This document shows positions 57,481 to 64,000 of a stretch of DNA of 64,000 bases, one piece after another. The notes under the pieces were generated by a model. It saw only the letters and a program-made list of their open reading frames with translations. It was not told the origin of the DNA and ran no database searches. The stretch is taken from NCBI RefSeq assembly GCF_002863005.1, contig NZ_PKDG01000015.1, positions 481,658 to 545,657 on the forward strand. The letters are read 5' to 3'. The translations under genes and the position numbers were made by a program. Numbering within the stretch: position 1 is the stretch's first letter; every line of letters starts with the position of its first letter. Source of the DNA: Pseudoxanthomonas sp. (lineage in GTDB: Bacteria > Pseudomonadota > Gammaproteobacteria > Xanthomonadales > Xanthomonadaceae).

Positions 57481-59573
57481 CGCTGGAAGATGCGCCGTAC
57501 CGTGTCGCGCGCGGCGTCCAGCGAGAAGTGGCGCGCGATGTTGTCGCGGCCATGTTCGGAGAGCGTCCCCCAGAGTTCGGCATCGTCGTACAGCCGCAGC
57601 ACGGCCTCGGCGAACGCGTCCGCGTCATCCGCCACCAGCACGTCGTGCCCGTGGGTCAGGTGCATGCCTTCGATCGCGCACGAGGTCGCCACCACCGGCT
57701 GGCCGTGCGCCATGCTCAGGTTGACCTTGCCCTTCACGCCGGCACCGAAGCGCAGCGGCGCCAGGGCGATGCGCGCGCCGTCCATGTAGCCGCCGATGTC
57801 GGCGACATGCCCGTGCACGAGGATGCCCGGTTGCGCCTGCAGCGCCAGCACGTCCGCCGGCGGAGCCATCCCGATGCAATGGAAGCGGATGTCGGGTCGC
57901 CGCGCCTGGATGCGCGGGAAGATCTCGCGCCCGAACCACAACACCGCATCGACATTGGGCGGATGGCGGAAGCCGCCGACGAAGACCAGGTCCTTGCGCT
58001 GCCCGAACGGCAGCCCGGTGTCCGCCAGTTCGTGCAGGTTCGGCAGGACCTCGACCTCGGTGGCGGGCAGCAGGGTGGACAGCAACTCGCGCTCGGCAGG
58101 ACTGACCACCAGCGTGGCATCCGCCTGCCGCATCAGCGCCAGTTCGCGATCGCGCGTGCGCTCGGCGGCGCGTCGCAGGCCGGCATCGTCGGACAGCTCG
58201 GCGCCGCGCATCTCGCGCAGGAAGTGCAGGTCGACGGTGTCGAACACCACGCGCGCCTGCGGGGCGAAACGCCGCACCAGCGGTAGGAACTCGGCGGCCA
58301 CGTAGTGGCGGGACAGCATCACCACGTCGAAGCGCGGGCCATGTTCGCGCAACCACGCCGAGGGCCGTGTCGCGAACGGCGCGTGCCACGCTTCCACGCC
58401 GTGTCGCCGCAAGCGTGCCGTATCGCCCTCGACCTGGCGCAGGTCGGCAGGCAGGAACACCACGTGGACGCCCTCGTCGGCCAGCATGCGCATCAGATTG
58501 ACGAGGCGCAGCGAAGCGGAATCGTGGTGCGGGCGTGGAGTTTCCGCATCGATGATCAGGACCTGACGGCGCGGACGCACGACCGAGCCGGCGGTCGGCA
58601 GGCTGCCGGCACGTGGCTGCTGCACCAGCGCGTCCTTCCACTTCGCCGCGAACACGCCGCGGTTGCGTACCTGGTAGGCCTTCGTTCCACTGCCGGTGTC
58701 CGTGCCGGAGGTGACGCCCTCCAGATGGACGACCCGCGACGCGGGCTGGCAGACGACGCGCAGGCCGTACGCGCGCACGGCGAAGGCGAGGTCGGTGTCC
58801 TCGTAATAGGCCGGCGAATAGCGCGTGTCGAATCCGCCGAGCGCGTGGAACAGTCGCGCGGGAATCGCGATGGCGGCACCGGAGCAGTAGTCCGCGTCGC
58901 GCAGGCTCGCATAGCGCGGATCGTCGGGAGAGTCGAAGCGGCCATAGTTCCAGGCCGATCCATCGTCGAACACGACGCCGCCGGCTTCCTGCAGGCGTCC
59001 GTCCGGATACACCAGCTGCGCGCCCACCAGGCCGATGCCCGCCTGCGTGTCGAATGTGGCGAGCAGCGCATCCAGCCATCCCGGCTGCGGCACGGTGTCG
59101 TTGTTGAGGAACACCAGGCAATCGCCCGTGGCCAGCGCGGCGCCATCGTTGCACGCCGCGATGAAGCCGCCATTGGCGGTGCGGCGGTGGTAGCGCAGGC
59201 CGGCGACCTGCGGCATCCATTCGCCCGTATCGTCGGTGGAACCGTCGTCCACCACGAGGATCTCGCAGGATGCGGCCGGCGGATGGTCCGCCAGCGCGCG
59301 CAGGCAGGCCAGCGTGCAGGCCGCCTGGTTGTAGACGGGGATGATGATGCTGGCGCGCGGCGCTTGGCCGGCCGGCACGGCGAACGGCGCGAAGGGTCCG
59401 TCGGCGGGGAGGTAGAGCGGGGTGGAGATCGGCGGGACGTGGCGCGCGAACTGCCGTCGCACGCGCGCCCAGGTGGGTCCCAGGCCACGCGTGCGCAGGC
59501 TGGCAAGACCGCGCCGGACCAGGCCACGCGCGCGTTCCAGCATGAAGCGCACGTCGGCCCACGACATCGACAT
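57477..59573 (-). CDS. Two-domain glycosyltransferase (GT2 plus GT4-like)
   Basis: The protein has 698 residues. After about 70 leader residues, a GT2 domain starts with ASIIIPVYNQAACTLACLRA. It has the nucleotide-sugar motifs LVVDDGSTDDT and LNNDTVPQPGW and an acceptor-side YYEDTDLAFAVRAYG (about 75-310). From about residue 335 a second GT-B domain begins (QVLIIDAETPRPHHDSASLR) and contains DLVFVGGFRHPPNVDAVLWF and GAGVKGKVNLSMAHGQPVVAT, like GT4/GT1 transferases. No membrane segment is evident. It is likely to build a surface polysaccharide or O-antigen. Its stop overlaps that of the convergent neighbour by four bases. Confidence 0.87.
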   Translation of the reverse strand: MSMSWADVRFMLERARGLVRRGLASLRTRGLGPTWARVRRQFARHVPPISTPLYLPADGPFAPFAVPAGQAPRASIIIPVYNQAACTLACLRALADHPPAASCEILVVDDGSTDDTGEWMPQVAGLRYHRRTANGGFIAACNDGAALATGDCLVFLNNDTVPQPGWLDALLATFDTQAGIGLVGAQLVYPDGRLQEAGGVVFDDGSAWNYGRFDSPDDPRYASLRDADYCSGAAIAIPARLFHALGGFDTRYSPAYYEDTDLAFAVRAYGLRVVCQPASRVVHLEGVTSGTDTGSGTKAYQVRNRGVFAAKWKDALVQQPRAGSLPTAGSVVRPRRQVLIIDAETPRPHHDSASLRLVNLMRMLADEGVHVVFLPADLRQVEGDTARLRRHGVEAWHAPFATRPSAWLREHGPRFDVVMLSRHYVAAEFLPLVRRFAPQARVVFDTVDLHFLREMRGAELSDDAGLRRAAERTRDRELALMRQADATLVVSPAERELLSTLLPATEVEVLPNLHELADTGLPFGQRKDLVFVGGFRHPPNVDAVLWFGREIFPRIQARRPDIRFHCIGMAPPADVLALQAQPGILVHGHVADIGGYMDGARIALAPLRFGAGVKGKVNLSMAHGQPVVATSCAIEGMHLTHGHDVLVADDADAFAEAVLRLYDDAELWGTLSEHGRDNIARHFSLDAARDTVRRIFQR

Positions 59574-59668
59574 TCCGTTGCAACTCCAGCTGAGCAGGGG
59601 GGACGCGGGCCGGGCGCACCCTCGGTGGCTGCGCTAGACTCGCCCGAATTCCCATTGTCGCATCCCCT

Positions 59669-62080
59669 GTGGCCCGCAACGACTACGACGACGAAGCGCT
59701 GGACGAAGACGACATCGACGACGGCGATGGGCCCGGCTGGCGGCAACGCCTGCTGACATGGGGCCTCGCCCTGGTTGGCCTGGGCCTGGGTTTCCTGATC
59801 CCCTACACGCTGTACCTCAACCACCAGGTCAGCGAGCGCTTCGGCGAACTGCGCTGGCAGATCCCGACCCGCGTGTACGCGCGTCCGCTGCAGGTCGCGC
59901 CGGGCCTGGCGATGGATGCGCAGACGCTGAAGACGGAACTCGATGCGGCGTCGTATCGCGACGACGGCACCGGCGAGAGCCCGGGCACTTACGCGCGCGA
60001 TGGCGGTCGCTTCACCATTTCCAGCCGCGGCTACATCGACGTGGACGGTCGGGTGGCGCCGCGCCGCGTACAGGTCAGCCTGTCCAATGGGCGCATCGCA
60101 GTGGTGCGCGACCTCGCGCGCAAGCAGAACCTCAAGGCGGCGCGGCTGGATCCGGCGCGCATCGCCACGCTGTACGGACAGAAACAGGAAGAACGCCGCC
60201 TCGTGCGGCTGGAGGAAGTGCCCGAACTGCTGGTGACCGGGCTGCAGGCGGTCGAGGACCGCGATTTCAAGGATCACCACGGCGTCGACCTGTCCGGCAT
60301 GGTGCGCGCGGCATGGCTGCTGGTGCGGTCGGGCGGCGATACGAAGCAGGGCGCCAGCACGCTGACCCAGCAGCTCGCGCGCAGCGGCCTGCTCGGCATC
60401 GGCAAGGAACAGACTGCGACGCGCAAGTTCAACGAGATCCTGTACGCGTTGATCCTGGAAGCGCGCTATGACAAGCGCACGATCCTAGAGGCGTATTTCA
60501 ACCAGGTGGACCTGGGACAACGCGGCAGCCAGGCCATCCACGGGGTCGCGGCCGGCGCCGAATTCTGGTTCGGTCGCGACCTCGACAGCCTGACCACCGA
60601 ACAGGTGGCGCTGCTGATCGGACTGGTGAAGGGGCCGTCCTGGTACAACCCGCGCCGCAATCCCGAGCGCGCCACGCAACGTCGCGACTACGTGCTCTCC
60701 AAGCTGCACGAGACGGGCCTCATCGACGATGCCGAATACAAGCGCGCGCGCGCCGCACCGCTGGGCGTCACCAAGACGCCGGGCATGGCTGCCGCCAATC
60801 GCTTCCCCGCCTATGTGGACCTGGTGCGCCGCCAGCTGGCGCGTGACTACCCCGAAAGCGCACTGCAGGGCGCGGGCTTGAGCGTACTCACCGGCATGTC
60901 GCCGTCGGCGCAGGCGTACGCGGAAGCGTCGGTGATGCGCACGATCAAGGCGCTCGAGAACAAGCGCCGACCGCCGCTGCAGGCCGGGATGGTGGTGACC
61001 GACGTGCACGACGGCGACGTGCTGGCCGTGGTCGGCAGCCGCAATGTGTCGGAGATCGGATTCAACCGCGCGGTGGAGGCGCAGCGTCCGGTGGGTTCGC
61101 TGCTCAAGCCCTTCGTCTACCTGCTCGCGTTGGCCCAGCCCGACCAGTACTCGCTGGCGTCGTGGGTCGACGATTCGCCGGTGACCGTGCAGCTGGGCAA
61201 GGGCCGCCGCTGGACGCCGGCCAATTCCGACCGTCGCAGCCATGGCACGGTTCGCCTGGTCGATGCCCTGGCGCGGTCGTACAACCAGGCCACCGTGCGG
61301 GTGGGCATGAAGGTCGAACCGGACCGCCTGGCGCAGCTCATCCGCGTGCTGGCCGGCATCCAGGCGGAACCGAATCCGGCCCTGATCCTGGGCGCGACGG
61401 ACCAGAGCCCGTACGCGATGGCGCAGCTGTACCAGTTCCTTGCCTCCGGTGGCGAAATCCAGCCGCTGCATGCGGTGCGCGGCGTCCTCGATCCCGATGG
61501 CAAGCTGCTCAAGCGCTACGACAAGACGCCGGCACCGGCGCAGGACGGCGACTCCATCGCCGCCAACCTGATCACGGTGGCGTTGCAGCAGGTGGTGTCC
61601 AGCGGTACCGGTCGCCAGCTGATCGGCGACGGTCTGGGCCGGCTGCAGTCCGCCGGCAAGACCGGCACCAGCAACGACGGCCGCGACAGCTGGTATGCCG
61701 GCTATACGGGCGATCACCTGGCCGTGGTGTGGATGGGCAACGACCAGAACGAACAGACCGGCCTCTACGGCGGCACCGGTGCGATGCGCGTGTGGTCGGG
61801 CCTGTTCTCGCGCCTGCCGAGCGCACCGCTCAAGGTGTCGGGCAAGGGCTTGGACTGGCAGTGGGTGGTCGGCTCCAACAGCACCGACGCGAGCTGCCCG
61901 GAAGCGCGCCAGCTCCCGTTCGTCTCCGGCTTCGCGCCCGCGTATGCCGCCTGCGTGGTGGAAGAGCCGGTGATGGAAGGCGAAGAGTCGGAAGGCGGCG
62001 GGTGGCGCAGCTGGTTCGGCCTGGACCGCAAGAAAGACGAATCACCGCCCCCCCAAGAGACGCCGCCGCCGCAACCGTGA
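59669..62080 (+). CDS. mrcB: Penicillin-binding protein 1B (bifunctional)
   Basis: The protein has 803 residues from GTG 59669. A very acidic cytoplasmic N-terminus (YDDEALDEDDIDDGDG) precedes one membrane anchor (WGLALVGLGLGFLIPYTLYL). A UB2H-like region follows (about 60-150), then the GT51 transglycosylase with catalytic Glu in QAVEDRDFKDHHG (about 195) and STLTQQLARS. The transpeptidase has SLLK (Ser about 477), SYN in ARSYNQATV and KTG in SAGKTGTSND. It polymerises and cross-links peptidoglycan. The TGA shares a base with the ATG of the following lipoprotein gene, so translation is coupled. Confidence 0.95.
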   Translation: MARNDYDDEALDEDDIDDGDGPGWRQRLLTWGLALVGLGLGFLIPYTLYLNHQVSERFGELRWQIPTRVYARPLQVAPGLAMDAQTLKTELDAASYRDDGTGESPGTYARDGGRFTISSRGYIDVDGRVAPRRVQVSLSNGRIAVVRDLARKQNLKAARLDPARIATLYGQKQEERRLVRLEEVPELLVTGLQAVEDRDFKDHHGVDLSGMVRAAWLLVRSGGDTKQGASTLTQQLARSGLLGIGKEQTATRKFNEILYALILEARYDKRTILEAYFNQVDLGQRGSQAIHGVAAGAEFWFGRDLDSLTTEQVALLIGLVKGPSWYNPRRNPERATQRRDYVLSKLHETGLIDDAEYKRARAAPLGVTKTPGMAAANRFPAYVDLVRRQLARDYPESALQGAGLSVLTGMSPSAQAYAEASVMRTIKALENKRRPPLQAGMVVTDVHDGDVLAVVGSRNVSEIGFNRAVEAQRPVGSLLKPFVYLLALAQPDQYSLASWVDDSPVTVQLGKGRRWTPANSDRRSHGTVRLVDALARSYNQATVRVGMKVEPDRLAQLIRVLAGIQAEPNPALILGATDQSPYAMAQLYQFLASGGEIQPLHAVRGVLDPDGKLLKRYDKTPAPAQDGDSIAANLITVALQQVVSSGTGRQLIGDGLGRLQSAGKTGTSNDGRDSWYAGYTGDHLAVVWMGNDQNEQTGLYGGTGAMRVWSGLFSRLPSAPLKVSGKGLDWQWVVGSNSTDASCPEARQLPFVSGFAPAYAACVVEEPVMEGEESEGGGWRSWFGLDRKKDESPPPQETPPPQP

Positions 62081-62664
62081 TGACGAAGTCCGCATTTCCC
62101 TTGTTCCTGGTGTTCCTCGCCGGCTGCGCCTCGGCGCCCCCGCCGGAAGCGCCCGCCGCGCGCGATCCCCTGACCCCCGAGCAGCGCGTCGCCGCCATCC
62201 GTGCCGCAGCGGGCGATGACGACCGCGAACTGGCGGTGCAGCCGCTGCGTGATCCGCAGGTCGAAGACCTGCGTGAGCGCGCGCAGCAAGCGCTTGCCGC
62301 GCGCAACGCCGCCGCCGCGGCCGACGCATTGAACCAGGCCCTGTTGCTCGTGCCCGAAGATCCCGCCGTCCTGCAGGAGCGTGCCGAAGTGGCGCTGTTG
62401 CAGGGCGACTACGCCCGTGCCGACACGTTGGCGCAGCGTGCCTTCCAGCTGGGTTCGCAGGTCGGTCCACTGTGCCGGCAGCACTGGGAAACCGTGCGCC
62501 AGGTGCGGCAGCATGAACAGGCTGTGCAGCCCGCGCTGCCGGTGCGCCACACGCCCGAGGATGCCGCGCAGCACGCGGCACGCGCGGCCACCCTGCAGGC
62601 CTCGATCACCGAGGCCGAAAGCCGGCGTGATGCCTGCACCGTGCCGGTGATCGAGCGCATGTGA
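62080..62664 (+). CDS. lpoP: LpoP-like lipoprotein, probable PBP1B activator
   Basis: The protein has 194 residues. The lipobox is LAGC (Cys16), followed by a Pro/Ala linker. TPR-like helices cover about residues 60-125 (LRERAQQALAARNAAAAADA, VLQERAEVALLQGDYARADT). The C-terminal part carries two cysteines that may pair (GPLCRQHWETV, RRDACTVPV). In Pseudomonas aeruginosa, and reportedly in Xanthomonadales, LpoP is an outer-membrane TPR lipoprotein encoded beside PBP1B and activates it, replacing enterobacterial LpoB. The TGATG overlap with mrcB here fits that role. The assignment rests on context and architecture. Confidence 0.75.
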   Translation: MTKSAFPLFLVFLAGCASAPPPEAPAARDPLTPEQRVAAIRAAAGDDDRELAVQPLRDPQVEDLRERAQQALAARNAAAAADALNQALLLVPEDPAVLQERAEVALLQGDYARADTLAQRAFQLGSQVGPLCRQHWETVRQVRQHEQAVQPALPVRHTPEDAAQHAARAATLQASITEAESRRDACTVPVIERM

Positions 62665-62725
62665 AGGGCGCCGCGTCAGTCGCGACGCGGTACCCTTGCC
62701 TCCATACGCCGCTTTCGCTTTCCCG

Positions 62726-64000
62726 ATGTCCCAGCTAGCCCAGGCCAGCCGCGACGCCCTCAGTGAGGGCGGCGCCCTGGCGGAACGACTCGACGCCTTT
62801 GCGCCCCGTGACGCCCAGCAGCGACTGACGGCGGCGATCGCCGACGCCTTCGACGCGCGCGACGTGCTGCTGGCGGAGGCGGGTACGGGCACCGGCAAGA
62901 CGTTCGCGTACCTGGTGCCTGCGCTGTTGTCCGGACTGAAGACCATCGTGTCCACCGGCACACGTGCGCTGCAGGACCAGCTGTACCACCGCGACCTGCC
63001 GCGCGTGCGCGATGCGCTCGGCGTGGCCGGGCTGAAGTCGGCGCTGCTCAAGGGGCGCAGCAACTACCTGTGCCGCTACCGGCTCAACCAGGCCAAGGGT
63101 GATCCGCAGGCGCTGCGGACCACGTTCACCAGCCGCGAGCACGTGGACCAGTTCCAGCGCATCGTCGCCTGGGGTGGGCGCACCAAGCTCGGCGACATGG
63201 CGGAGCTGGCGGCGCTGCCCGACGACTCGCCGCTGCTGCCGCTGGTCACCTCCACCATCGACAACTGCCTGGGCAGCGAGTGTCCGTTCTGGGACGACTG
63301 CTTCGTGGTGCAGGCACGCCAGCGCGCGCAAACCGCGGACATCGTGGTCGTCAACCACCACCTGCTGCTCGCCGACCTGGCGCTGAAGCAGGAGGGGTTC
63401 GGCGAGATCCTGCCGGGTGCGCAGGCGTTCGTCATCGACGAAGCGCACCAGCTGCCGGAACTGGCGGCCAACTTCTTCGGGGAAGGTTTCGGCATGCGCC
63501 CGTTGCAGGAGCTGGCGCGCGACTGCCTGGCCGAATCCAAGGATGCCGCCGGCGCGCTGTCCGCCCTGCAACCGCCGGTGCGCGCGCTGGAGCAGGCGCT
63601 GCGCGAACTGCGCGCGGCGATGGAAGGCCTGCCGGCACGCGGGACACGCGAACGCCTGCTGGCCAAGCCGGAGGTGGCGGCCGGCTTCGAGGTGCTGTCC
63701 ACTGCGCTCGAGGAACTGTCGGCGGCGCTCGCGCCGCTGGCCGAAGCATCGCTGGGGCTGGAGGCCTGCGCCGCACGGGCGAAGGAGTTCGGCACGCGGC
63801 TCTCGCGCTGGTACCAGGCGCCGTCGCGCACGGGGGCATTCGACGATGATCCCAGCCCGGACGAGGGCGCCGGCGACGTACTCTGGTACGAACTGACGCC
63901 ACGCGCCTTCCGCTGCCAGCGCACCCCGCTGGACGTGTCCGGGCCCTTGCGCCAGCACCGCGAGCAATCGCGCGCGGCGTGGGTGTTCACCTCCGCCACG
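62726..64000 (+). CDS. DinG/YoaA-type ATP-dependent DNA helicase (5' part)
   Basis: At least 425 residues are present; the frame runs off the right edge. It has Walker A AEAGTGTGKTFAYLVPALL (about 52-70) and STGTRALQDQL. The four-cysteine iron-sulfur motif lies in LKGRSNYLCRYRL and NCLGSECPFWDDC, and the DEAH box is VIDEAHQLPE (about 238). The last residues reach motif III (WVFTSAT). These XPD-like helicases unwind DNA 5'-3' and act in repair and replication-transcription conflicts. YoaA versus DinG cannot be settled without the C-terminus. The short upstream gap holds a CCGCGTC/GACGCGG hairpin (about 62670-62690). Confidence 0.9.
   Translation, partial: MSQLAQASRDALSEGGALAERLDAFAPRDAQQRLTAAIADAFDARDVLLAEAGTGTGKTFAYLVPALLSGLKTIVSTGTRALQDQLYHRDLPRVRDALGVAGLKSALLKGRSNYLCRYRLNQAKGDPQALRTTFTSREHVDQFQRIVAWGGRTKLGDMAELAALPDDSPLLPLVTSTIDNCLGSECPFWDDCFVVQARQRAQTADIVVVNHHLLLADLALKQEGFGEILPGAQAFVIDEAHQLPELAANFFGEGFGMRPLQELARDCLAESKDAAGALSALQPPVRALEQALRELRAAMEGLPARGTRERLLAKPEVAAGFEVLSTALEELSAALAPLAEASLGLEACAARAKEFGTRLSRWYQAPSRTGAFDDDPSPDEGAGDVLWYELTPRAFRCQRTPLDVSGPLRQHREQSRAAWVFTSAT

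Overview
The window is a GC-rich (roughly two-thirds G+C by eye), gene-dense chromosomal segment of a gammaproteobacterium in the Xanthomonadaceae/Lysobacteraceae (Pseudoxanthomonas, Stenotrophomonas, Xanthomonas, Lysobacter group). The evidence is the protein repertoire (large TonB receptors, DUF3011, DCC, DUF3574 and FmdB proteins, a PBP1B with an adjacent lipoprotein), the gene order, and intergenic palindromes that start with GTAG and end with CTAC, like the SMAG/REP elements known from Stenotrophomonas. I see no prophage, insertion sequence, CRISPR array, integrase or toxin-antitoxin pair.

Layout. 1-5.9 kb: the tail of a DUF4166 protein, a DCC-family thiol oxidoreductase surrounded by repeats, a TonB-dependent receptor, a DUF3574 lipoprotein and an NCS2-type permease. 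6-19.4 kb: clpB behind a heat-shock-type promoter, a membrane EAL protein, a YbaL-type antiporter, a second TonB receptor, an ABC-F ATPase, a zinc-ribbon protein, a lipoprotein and a DUF3011 protein. 19.5-39.1 kb: a conserved housekeeping block, aspS, yebC, ruvC, ruvA, ruvB, ybgC, tolQRAB, pal, cpoB, queE, queC, tRNA-Lys. It is interrupted twice: by a 4.3 kb accessory stretch between aspS and yebC (acidic protein, GNAT, repeat cluster, peroxidase-like hydrolase, Ohr, AraC regulator, lipase), and by kup plus a DUF418 protein between ruvA and ruvB. 39.1-48.9 kb: a Cds1-like cysteine-metabolism enzyme, oligopeptidase A, a GH3 glucosidase and MFS transporter behind a LacI-type operator, recQ and dps. 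48.9-64 kb: hrpA, a periplasmic protein, relA with a lost HD centre, a membrane-anchored helical-repeat protein, a two-domain glycosyltransferase, mrcB with a probable LpoP activator, and the start of a DinG/YoaA helicase.

Functional themes. The window mixes Holliday-junction and helicase functions (ruvABC, recQ, dinG-like), the Tol-Pal system and peptidoglycan synthesis (mrcB/lpoP), stress systems (clpB, ohr, dps, relA) and nutrient uptake (two TonB receptors, the NCS2-type permease, kup, the bglX/MFS pair). The observations I rate highest are: a fossil 3' end of a second DCC gene fused to a GTAG palindrome; GTAG palindromes that supply the TAG stop codon of two unrelated genes; a hairpin covering the ribosome-binding site of a lipoprotein gene; a LacI-type operator inside a well-formed promoter ahead of a glucosidase that lacks a signal peptide; and an Ohr/hydrolase pair next to an AraC gene rather than a MarR-type gene. 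I found no clearly new multi-gene defence or mobile system.
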